DNA from: Mitragyna speciosa
Taxonomy: Eukaryota > Streptophyta > Magnoliopsida > Gentianales > Rubiaceae
Length of the DNA stretch: 64,000 nucleotides
Reading direction: 5' to 3'
Assembly: GCA_024721245.1 (NCBI GenBank)
Contig: CM045557.1
Location: forward strand, 24,616,763-24,680,762
Under the pieces are notes generated by a model. That model did not search any database and was not told the DNA's origin. It worked only from the letters and a program-made list of their open reading frames with translations. Made by a program: the position numbers and the translations under genes. Positions 36,662 to 47,205 of this stretch are shown in pieces. Numbering within the stretch: position 1 is the stretch's first letter; each line of letters starts with the position of its first letter.

Positions 36662-38043
36662 TATATCTCAACATTTTCCTGTATTAACGGTAAAACAAAC
36701 GGTCATGTGAAAAGATATGTTTATGTCCAATTTAATTATGGAATATCTATTTTTAAATTATATCCCCCCTATTAGTTTAGTCACTGAATTTAGGTAATTC
36801 TCTAGACGGACGGTCAAACTAATTTTTACTAATTCTCTAGACTGATGGTAAAACTAATGATCATGCAAAAAAAAAACATTTGTAAGCTTTTAATTAAGTG
36901 GTGCATTTAATACTGTTCTCCAAATGATCATGCAAAAAAAACATTTGTAAGTTTTTAATAGGGTCAAACTAATGATCATGCCAAAAAAACACATTTGTAA
37001 GCTTTTTAATTAAGTGGTGCATTTAATACTGTTCTCCAAATGACATCGATGATGAGTTTGATAACCGATGTATCCACGAAACTTCAGTTACGTAGCAAGT
37101 AAGAAGACTCGAAGAATCCAGATGCTCTTGTGTACGCCAATCATAATCAGGGGTTAAAAGGCTTTTCTTTTTTCTTTTTTTTTTTGTTTTTGTTTTCAGA
37201 TCTGCCTTTGGTCTTTTCTTGTGTTGATCACAATATCGTTCTCCAATTACTGTTTTTTAATCTCGCAAATATGCCCATCTTAAAAGTACTACAACAGTGA
37301 TATATATTTTTTATTATAAAAAAATCATTCTAAAAACATCATCTAAACACGCTCTTAATTTTGTACTTCACTAAAAATCCTCCAAAAGAATTTATCTAAC
37401 ATGCACTCAATTTTGTACTTTCTTGCTTACTTTTTCCCGGAAGTGCTGATAATGTGAACATTGCAGAAAATTGCTTCTTTATCTTGTTTTTAACAAAAAA
37501 AATGCTTTTGTAAGATTACTCTTAAAAAGTATTTGCAATAATAATTTAATGCGTTATTAATCTAAATCTGCTTGTGTAAAAAATTTCATACATTTCATAA
37601 AAAAATTATGCCAATATAATAATTTAACATGTTATTAATTCAAAACTCACAAGTGTAAAATTTTTTAAACTTTATTAGCGTGACAGTAATGACTTGTAAC
37701 CAGGTTCATTGGAAATGGTCCTTATAGTGCCACTTGATACAAGTTGACGGCTCAAATTTTAAGGAGGGGCAAGCCCCGGGGGGGGTGGGGTGGAATAGAC
37801 ATAACCATGCTAAATTTTAAGATGACAAACCAATGTCATTGAACCAATATGGCCAAATGTAAGATGACAAAACGACATCATTTTTTCGAAATCATTTGGT
37901 ATCCAAAGTCATTGACCCGAGCCCAAGTTGCGACCGGACTAATATGAATTTAGCCCAAGTTTCAATGAGAGTCGAATCGTGTACCTCGTATAACATTCAC
38001 AGCCCGCTTACCTGGGCTATTTAACAAACATGTTCCGCACAAT

Positions 38044-38468
38044 TAAGGCTGTAAACGAACTGAGCTGTTCGCGAACACAGCTCGGCTCGGCTCGTGAAAG
38101 CTCGAGTTCGGCTCGTTCGTGAAGCTAAACGAGCCGAGCTCGAACACAAATTTTGGCTCGTTTATTAAACGAGCGAGCTCGAGCTCGTTCGTTTAATAAA
38201 CGAACAAGAGTTCGAACATGAGATACTCGGCTCGGCTCGGCTCGAATAACACTTTTATGCTTATTTGAACCGAGCTGTTCGCGAACAAAGCTCGACTCGG
38301 CTCGTGAAAGCTCGAGTTCGGCTCGTTCGTATAACTAAACGAGCCGAGCTCGAACACAAATTTGAGCTCGTTTAATAAACGAGCTCGGCTCGGCTCGGCT
38401 CGTTTATTAAATGAACACAAGCTCTGAACCGACAATACTCGGCTCGACTCGGCTCGTTTACAGCTCTA
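38044..38468. mobile_element. hAT-like MITE rich in GAGCTCG/GGCTCG palindromes
   Basis: A perfect 8-bp duplication CGCACAAT flanks the element (38036-38043 and 38469-38476). The ends TAAGGCTGTAAAC and, reverse-complemented, TAGAGCTGTAAAC match at 11 of 13 bases. The 425-bp interior is built from GGCTCGGCTCG, GAGCTCGAG and AACGAGCC motifs in both orientations and contains a nearly repeated half (AGCTGTTCGCGAACA at 38062 and 38271), so single strands could fold strongly. Minus-strand frames over it are by-products of the repeats. Confidence 0.85.
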
Positions 38469-38562
38469 CGCACAATTCAAATTGTGAAAGAAAAGAGGGC
38501 CAAAGGCCCGATCAGTAACTGTCCTTTCTCCGTTAATTCGAGTGGACATAAAAAGGAGGCAG

Positions 38563-40770
38563 ATGGCATCAGTAACAAACGGACCTCTATCTAACCTCCT
38601 CTTCACTCTTCTTTCTGTTACGCCTCCTCTTCTTCTTTCGTCTCGACGCTGCCGCCGATCCACCGGCTACAAATACACTCCCCAACTTCCCTCAATTACC
38701 CAGAAAACAGATCCGAATACTGCTTTTTTGGGTAGTGTGGATGGAATTCCTTTCCTTTTTGGAATAAAATGTTTCTTTGGTGTGCTATATTCGTGGATGG
38801 AGTTGAGAGAATGAGATGATGTTCATCGTTTTTTTATCGGTTTGATGGCCGATATGATGGTCTTTTTTACTAAATATCCTGTGTGAATTCTGGCTGATCA
38901 TTCTCTTCATACTCCAGTTCCCTGTAAACTAATTTTCTTTTCCTTTTTTTTTTCTATTTTTTTGTGGTCAAATTGCTAGTTTCTCTCGTTTCAATTACGA
39001 TTTACTGTAACTGAAATATTGGATCAGCAAATTTGAAAAGGGTTCTTCTGTATAGCTTCAAGTAAATTTTGATAATATTATTAAATGTGGTTTCAGAGAA
39101 TGAGATGATGCACACAATTTTGAGTTGATAGCCGATTTGATGGCAATTCCCTATAGTGTGAATTCTGGCTGATCATTCTCTTCATTCTTCAGTTCCCATG
39201 TAAACTAGTTTTCTTTTCCCTTTTCTTTTTGGTGGTCAAAATGTTAGTTTCATTTGTCTCAATTACGATTTACTGTGAGTGAAATATCGGATCAGCAAAT
39301 TTGAAAAGACTTCGTTCTGTTGTATAGCTTTAAATAAGTTTTGATGATATTGTTAAGGTGTGGTTCCAGAGAATGAGATGATGCATACAATTTTGAGTTG
39401 ATAGCCAATTTGATGGCAATTTCCTATAGTGTGAATTCTGGCTGATCTCTCTCGTTTCCACATATATCGATATCATCAGATTTACATATTCAAAGATTTT
39501 ATATTATCCAAAATTTATCTAGTTAATATTTATATATTCTTTTAGCTATTGGAGAACAATAGTGAGTGGATGTCTTCCTCTTTCTTTTTCTTTTTTTTTT
39601 TTTCATGACATTGGCTGAACTCCCTGTTTTTTGCGCTGTATCTGTTTTGACATCCTTTAAGGGATGCATTCTTGATGGGTTTCTTTGTATCATTTTTCCA
39701 ATTGGTGTCATCCCTCTTTAAAGATGTCCATATGAATTTAATTCTTGTTCATGACAGAGAATGTAATAGTAGATAAGCTGGTAGCAGAACATGTAAGAAC
39801 TGTTTGTTTCAACATGGAATGCAATACTTAGTTTCTGTATATGATCCCAGTGGTTAAACCAGGGTAGTTTCTAGACCTGGGCTATGGATGTGAATGTCAC
39901 ACCATAGGATCCAATTAGTTAGATACATACTTCTTCTCCTTCTTCTTACTCTCTCTCTGTTTCTCATGAAAATTGATGGCTTGTTCTTGAAATGAATTAG
40001 CAGAATTTTAGTACTCCATTGATAATTAAAGAGGACGACGTGGAACAAGTTGAAGGATATATTTGGATGAACAGTTGATGAAACTATGACTAAAATTTCA
40101 GTTGGTATTGGTGGAGAATCATCTCTCCTTTGCATGTATTTTAGGCTAACAAACTGGAGAACAAAAATAATAGGAATGGAGTTCTATCAAAGAAATCAAG
40201 GAATATTTTAATGTGCTCAGACTATTCCTGGGACAAAATTTGTGAACTTGTTTATATTTTCACTGGTTGGCATATGTATTGAACCTAAGGTTTGTTACTC
40301 TAGGCAATATATTGATCAATATTTATCTGAGATTCTAATGATTGAAAATTTGATTAAATCTAAAAGTTTGAAAATGTATTTTTTTTTAATTTAGTCAGAT
40401 TTATGTTGTCAAAATCTTGAATTGGAATTAGACTCTCTGCAGATGTGGGTTTGCACGTGTTTATGTCTGCATCTTTGTGCGTGTTTTTTTCTTTTGTGTT
40501 TGGCATGATTTAAGCCAAATAAATCTTTTAATTTTCAGATGCGTGAAGGCTCTTTTTTTTTTTTTTTTTCGTTTTATAGCATTAAACTCCTTGTCTGGGA
40601 CTCTGGGAGGTTGTTGTAATAGCGGTGCAGTGCATGTAAAATCTGGGCAACTTAGACAGCCAGAGGCTCTTGGGATATCAGCTGGAATCTAATGTAGTTT
40701 GATCCTTAGAGGTGATTCCTTCGATCTAAGCTGTAAATTAGTGCTTCATTCACTTCTCCTGTAAATTTTG

Positions 40771-40801
<31 letters not shown>

Positions 40802-41888
40802 TCACTCACACACACACACACACACACTATTTCATGCTTAATATTGTTTGCAATCCGTAGGGTTTTTTTTTTTTTAAGAGAAACACTATCTTTCTCTCAA
40901 ATGATTGTCCACTTATGTAGAATTGACATCTGACAGACAGTTACTTTTATAGCTTCATGTGTTAGATTTGCCCTTTCAAAATGCACAAGATCAAGAGACA
41001 TAACCAGGTTATGCCAGAAAAGTTGGCTGTTCTCCCTGCTACGCTACATTTGGTCATACAAGTCTAACGCTCTCCTAAAACATTATACTGAGTCAATTAT
41101 GAATTTTCATTTTGAGAAAGAAGTAGAAGTTATGCTTCTGTTTGTCTCTTGTACCAATTATTGAGAAGATATCACATTGCTTAGGGGTTTCCCATCATCT
41201 GACTTTGATGTTGAAACTTAAAACGAGGATGAGGTGATGGACCCATTCTTTCGTTGGAGTTATACATTTCTATTTAACTTATTTGTAAAACATAATCTGT
41301 ATTCTGCCATCCAGTGACATATTCTTTGTTCCAGCTTTCCACAATCAAATTAGATCTTTTAAGAAAAGAAGTTTTCATATGGTGGTATTTATTCTCAATT
41401 TGGTTATTTTCTCTTGTAAGTTGGACAAACATGAGTAGATCAAATAGTCTTGCTGTGGAAAAAAGTCAATTGGGCAAAGGAGAATGGGGTTCGTGTTATA
41501 TATTAAAACTCGGTTATAGAAATGGGAGAGAGAATATTATGTTACCCCATAATGCTAGTCCTATAATTTGCGATTGGTGTTCTTGCTCGACAATTTCATC
41601 ATATGCGGTTCACCTCCTCTAATTCCTAATGCAGGACTAATTATGCTATCCTGTGTAGGTACATTGCCTTCAGTTTGGAAAGTATTTTGGCCAAGGAACT
41701 GTTGTAAGTTCTCTTATGTATCTTGTAGTTCAAAGTCAAAGAGTAGTTTCTTGTTGGAAACAAGAAAAGGAAGAGCAAAAGTTGAAGCCTAACTCCTTTG
41801 CCTTTTCATGCTGCAGGAAAGGGATGACTATGCATGGGAATTAGCCATGGCAGATGAATTAGCTGTTTCCTCGTCTCTTTTGAAATAA
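38563..41888 (+). CDS. Candidate small-protein gene, 4 exons, unidentified
   Basis: Four plus-strand segments with GT-AG borders fit in phase: 38563-38731 (leaves 1 nt), 39758-39792, 41659-41703 and 41817-41888 (TAA), giving 106 residues. Donors are TTGG|GTAGTG, ACAT|GTAAGA and TGTT|GTAAGT; acceptors are GACAG, TGTAG and CTGCAG. The N-terminus (MASVTNGPLSNLLFTLLSVT, then LLLSSRRCRRSTGYKY) is Ser/Leu/Arg-rich with few acidic residues, as in mitochondrial or plastid targeting peptides. The middle reads ENVIVDKLVAEH and LQFGKYFGQGTV, and the end is acidic (ERDDYAWELAMADELAVSS). I know no matching family. A further phase-0 exon between exons 2 and 3 cannot be excluded, and if intron 1 is retained exon 1 reads on to a stop at 38814 (83 aa). 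Confidence 0.45.
38806..39445. repeat. Tandem repeat of about 270-290 bp, 2.3 copies
   Basis: A block starting AGAATGAGATGATG and containing GTGTGAATTCTGGCTGATCA and CAATTACGATTTACTGT begins near 38809, 39097 and 39370. The second copy is complete; the third stops after the GAATTCTGGCTGATC segment. Copies differ by scattered substitutions and small indels. It lies in intron 1 of the candidate gene at 38563-41888. Confidence 0.85.
40772..40828. repeat. Compound (CT)n(CA)n microsatellite
   Basis: A CTCTCT run passes directly into CACACA with two CTCA interruptions. It lies in intron 2 of the candidate small gene and would be length-variable. Confidence 0.95.
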
Positions 41889-44800
41889 GGTTTGGTGGAA
41901 CAGTGTGGATGTACTAATCTGTTGTCCCATTTTGACACAACATAATCTAATTAGTTGGCCATCGTATAAGCTTCTTTCCAGGCTGTTGTTTTGGATATAC
42001 ATTAAACCATGGGAATACATGATAATACTCACCTCCTGATCTAATGACAAATTCAAAGTTATTCAGAGCTTTCTTGTTCTTATGGTAGAGTCTTGTGCGG
42101 TCGATGTCTAAGCATAGTCTATCAGAGGCTAAAGTATTCTCTCTATTACTGCAAAGAAAAGAATTCTTTCTGTTGTTCCTTATGGATTGCAGGTTGAACA
42201 TTATGTGTGTCAGGATCCTTCTTCCATTGATGATGCATAAGCATAAGGTTCTTTTCAGCATTCCACCCGCCCATTTTGTTTGTTACATGTGGAAGATTGA
42301 AGCAAGTTGTATGTCACTAGAATATGACTGTTCATTCTAGATTGATAGTTTACATGGTATTTATGACCTCCCAGTTCTGAAGTTTAGAATAAAAAATGGA
42401 GATTTATGGGGGTTTAAGGTAGATTGAAATGAGTATACAGGCCTGACAGTAACTCAACTTTAATACAAATGTACAAAACAAACGGGGAAATACCAATTGG
42501 GAAGAGCAGGAGAATTCATTTGTCAGCAAAGCCACATGCATTGCTGAAGGGTCCGGGAATGGTGTTTAGCATAAGGTCAATCAGTTTTGCTGAATGCCAA
42601 AGCAATGTTTAGCCTGACAATCTAGAAAATTAATGGGAAACTTTCATCCAAAAACAAAAGAATTAGCTGTGAGGGAAAATATACAACCCCTCCCCCCGCC
42701 CCCCAACCCACCCTCCCACCCCCCACAAACAAAACCAACCAAAAAAAAGAAAGGCTCTGCGATGGTTAAAAGCTAGCTATATTTGAAAGTAACTGAATAT
42801 TAAAAAACTAAATTAGAAAGCTAGAGTAAATTAAATTAAAATGAAGCACAATAATGAACGAAAAATTCTGGTTACAATGAGTGTAAAAAGTAAAGACACA
42901 AAGATTCAAATCAGTTGAAAAAAAGATCTCTGAAATGTTGAAGGGGAGACGAAATGTTAAAATAGCATAAAATGCAGGGTAAAGTTTTACCAAGTTGGTT
43001 TGTGGCTTAAAATCCTACTAATTAGTAATCACAGTTATCAGGCTCTTTATACCTCTGTTCTAACTAGACTTTTACACATGTAGTCAAAGTAACACATTTC
43101 TCGTTCTATATTCTTAATATAGTAAGTAGACATTATCTGATTATAGCGGTAAAATAATTTTAATACAATTAACGTAGTGCTTTAACTTGCAAATTCAAAT
43201 ACAACATGCTAATTTATTCCATGCAATTATTGTAAGATAGAGTTTTAATATTAAATAGCATTGCCAATTTTTTTTAAAGTGTGTATAAACTAGATATAAA
43301 CTAGACTTTAGCCCATTCAGTTAAGTAAATTAAAATTTCAATTATATGTTCTTAAATTTATAAGCGGACTGTAATTGGTTGTAACAGAAATAATACTCAT
43401 ATAATGTTTGTACTGGTTTTATTTGCAATTCAATACAAAAACCATTTTTGGCATGATTTTACTGTTAAAAGAATCTACATCGTTAATTTCCTATGCATCA
43501 GTACAAGTTCAATATTTATATCAAATTTTATTACTTTTCACATCCAAAATAAAAAACAAAGTTTTCACATAAACACTAGCCAACCCTATCAGACTGAAGT
43601 TTGTATAGAAGATCTTAGAAATACAGAAGGAGAAAATCAACCCACATAAAAATTTGATGCAACAAATATTTCTCCTATCAACATTATAATTTGTCCCAAT
43701 CTGTTGGCTCATCAAGCTTTTCTGGACCAGTCATCAATTAATCCAAACCTGGAAAAATAAAAAAAATTTCAAATCAATTAATCTTTTTATATGATATCCT
43801 GATTCCACGAATTTTATACAGAGATGAACTCTACCCTCCTCCAAACTTCCAATTTTCAAACAAATCGTTATTGGCTTTTCTCAACTACTCCATCACAAGA
43901 CATGGATTTTGGTTCTCTTGATTGGCTTCAGATTGTAAATGTTTAACGTTTTTTATTCAGAATCAGAGCATTTCAACATAATCTTTTTGGTTATTAGATT
44001 ACATGCAGTTCAACCTTTGGTGTAATATGTCCAAGAAAAATTGAATCCAATTGTTAGATCAAATCGAACTACACTAGTAAGTAATTAAAACATTTTAAGT
44101 AAGTGATTTGGGCATTCAACAAAGTGTCATTACATAAGAAATGTTGACGGATGTTTAATGCAACCTTTTCATAATATGGCTTCAAAGTATGTGAGGGGCC
44201 ATGGATGAAGAAGTTATGGCTCAATAGAAATTTTCACGTTAGAAGTGTCACCTTCCAGTCCTTCCATGATAACTCTTCCATTTTTTTTTTTTACAGCAAC
44301 CATGGCTTTTACTCTTTCCATATCATCTCATCAAATATAACAGAGTCCAACCACGTAATTAAATTAAATTTGACTTCTTGTAATAGTATTTAACACACTT
44401 CAGTTTCTTCTCTCATAAATTGGTTGTACTCATACTTTGGCAGAGTCCAAATGTAATTTCATTTGTTAGTATGATGTAATTAGTGAGCAGTAAATATTAG
44501 ATTTTCCAGGATTTGACAATTAAGTTATCCAACAAATTCAATTATTTTATATGATATAATATTTTATATGACTCTTTTGTCCGAATTTAACAACTTTACT
44601 TTTTTATTACCAGGTACATTTGGCAACTCAAAAAGGAAGAAACACCATAAAAACATAAATATTTGTTCTTAACATATTCTGATTTTAGGAAAATCTGAAA
44701 ATCAGTTGTTTTTATTTTTAACTTAAAAATCAAAAGAAGGATAAAAAAAGCAATTAAGAGCAAGTAAAAAAAGAGGTTGAAAACAGATCCTAAGCCACTT

Positions 44801-45085
44801 TTTTTAGTTGTGTAATGTCATCTGAGTATATTAGTTACAAAAATTAATTGGAATATCAAGAAGGGAAGTGATGCTGTGACTCCATGTCAAGCTTAATTCG
44901 CTTCACTGTTCTTAGAATAATGGGAACCGCGGATGCAGCTCGCTCTGCCTTCTCTCCAAAGTTTGCCAAAGCTAGTTCCTCTGAGAAGTAAAATCAGTCA
45001 ACTCGAAGGAGCAAGATGGACAAACATTTCATCTGGCCATGAAATGATCGGAGGGTCTCATGACGGGATTGACTGGAGTCCTAGT
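41889..45085. other. Intergenic region
   Basis: No gene is supported. A 39-base C-rich run lies at 42687-42725. A decayed relative of the MITE at 36471 lies at about 44659-44790. The stretch 44870-45085 is less AT-rich and contains CCGCGGATGCAGCTCGC, but shows no readable protein. Confidence 0.45.
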
Positions 45086-46429
45086 TGTAACACCAAGGCC
45101 ATCCTTGAGGGGTATTTTTGTAATTTGTCAAAGTAGAAGGGAGGAGTAGTGATTAGTGGAAAGATGAAGGACTTTTATGCAATATTTGAAGTTTTGTAAC
45201 CTAGTTAAATTAAGTCTTTTTCTTTCTTCCTTTTCATTCTCATTTCCATCTCTCCCTCTCTATTCTAATTTCCACCCTTTCCATCTTTATAATTGATCCC
45301 ATTTTTTTTTCATTGAAGAACAAGGAGGAGGGGTTGGACTTGCAAGGACAAGGAAGTAGTGGAGAAGTAGAAGATGTTGCTCAACCTCCATTTCAAGGTA
45401 GCTATTCCTTTATTCTCTTGTATCTTTGATTAGGAATTGTAGATATGCTTTAAGTCCCTAGATGAGAAGATTTAGTGTTATTATGCCTTAAGGTTTGTGT
45501 ATTAGATGGTGTTTGTGGTGTGTGAAGGTGTAAGTGTTAGATGGGTCTGCTTTGATGTTTGATACTTGATGAATCATTGGAGAAATTTATGTTTGGATGG
45601 CAGTAATGTGTTGTTTCTTTGGTTTCTGGTGTTATTTTGAAGTTGTTTTGGTGATGGGTGTGTTTGATAGAGTTTGGAAAATTAGATATGGTTTTGGAGT
45701 ATTGCAGAGTTGCAGCTCGCATTTTCTTGGCTCATCCACAGTGCCACTCGCATCGCAGATGAGGCCGTGGTTCGTTGGGGGAATATCTCTGGAGCCATCC
45801 GCGGTGTCTGCCGTGTCGCGGATGACACCCCGAATGGGATGTCTCCAGCCTCTATCCTGAGCCGCGGTACCAGCTGCGCCGCAGTTGGCACTATGGCTGG
45901 TCACTATTGGTGAGTCGCAGTGTGAGTCACGCAGCGGTTGACACCGTGAGTCATAACAGTTTTTACCCTTTTTTTTTGTTTTGCGTGTTAAGTTGGATGT
46001 AAGCTTTAGTTTTGACTCCTTAATAGAAATACTCATTGATTGCGTGTTTGCTTTGTATTTTAGGCGAAGACATCGATTGATCGTTCTCAGATTACATTAG
46101 TTAGCATGGATCGAGGTAAGTGGAGTTTGTACTCTTTGATCTTTTGAAAATGAGTTTTATGAAACAATAGATGTTTTTAAATGATTATTTGCAATATATT
46201 TGATTGGCTTAAGTGTGATTATTTGCAATTGCTTATAAAAGTGATAATGTGGCCTACATGAATGAATGATTTGATGAATGAATTAATTGAGTTCTTGAAT
46301 GTGGTACTCCTTTGACGGGACTAGTTTCTTAATTGTATGCTTGATGACTTTGGGACCGTACTAACCGGTTAAAGTTAGTTTTGGGGTCGTACCAACCGGT
46401 TATAGTTGGTTTTGGGGTCGTGTTAACCG
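45086..46429 (+). mobile_element. Truncated chromovirus-type LTR interrupted by the Ogre element
   Basis: Starts TGTAACACCAAGGCC followed by GGGGTATTTTTGTAATTTG, the usual opening of Tekay/Del-type LTRs. It contains a GC-rich block (45713-45955) with repeated CGCAGATG/GCCGCGG-like motifs and ends in two copies of GGGGTCGT-(A/G)-ACCGG-type sequence (46376-46429), where the next element's TG begins. The missing right part would lie past the right edge of the window, beyond the Ogre. Family and left boundary are inferred from terminal motifs only. Confidence 0.45.
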
Positions 46430-47164
46430 TGTAGACACCAAATTTTGACACACATTTTATAAAAATATGCGTATTACTTTATTTAGGGGTTATTGTGATT
46501 TTCAGGGGCCAATTATAATTTTTGTGTATATTACGTCTAATTTGTCACATCAGGGGCAAAATGCTAATTTTACCATGTAAATATTAGTTTATTTTATTTT
46601 ATTTCTTAAATACATTGATTTTACTATTTTTATCATTATTTATGATTTTAATGATTTTTAAGAGCCATTCATCATTTATTTAAAATTTTAGTATTTTTTT
46701 TTAATGGCACGTTTCCCAATGCAGTCTCTTTTATGAGAATTTTTAAGTAAAAATTTCATATATGTATTTTGTATGTTCATAAATTTTCTGTAAAAATCTC
46801 ATAATTTTTAGAGGTCATTTAGTACTTATTTAATTTTTATCCTTTTAAAGGCACGTTTCCCAAGAATGCGTTAATTTTGAAATTTTTGAGTGAAAATTAT
46901 ACTATATGTGCTTTATGTGATAATATATGTTGTGTAAGATTTTTGTGATGTCATTTATTAATTTTCATAAATTTTATAATTTTGCCATATTTAGGTCATG
47001 TTTTCCAATGCATCTTTTTTTTATTTATTTATTTCATTTTTTTCTTCTTCTTATAATATTGTATTTCAGTTTTTTTTTAATATATAATGTACAAAAAAAA
47101 AAAGGTTCAAATAGTTTTATTTCTATTTTATTTTCATTCTTCATTTTTCTTTGTTTTCTTCTTT

Positions 47165-47205
<41 letters not shown>

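Larger units (their letters stand above)
34690..38035. other. Intergenic region with MITEs and repeats
   Basis: No gene is supported. Two MITEs (35327-35557 and 36471-36661) are listed separately. At 36850-36925 and 36964-37042 a block containing AACTAATGATCATGC and TTAAGTGGTGCATTTAATAC is duplicated, with a shorter copy between them (36925-36960). A G-rich run lies at 37765-37793. Confidence 0.5.

Noticed and set aside
44933..45136. 67-codon frame before the chromovirus LTR
   Set aside because: It runs across the LTR start TGTAACACC and shows no retrotransposon motif, so I cannot support it as a gene or as a pol remnant.
45632..46036. Frames of 67-134 codons on both strands
   Set aside because: Open because the chromovirus LTR is GC-rich there; overlapping on both strands with no domain.
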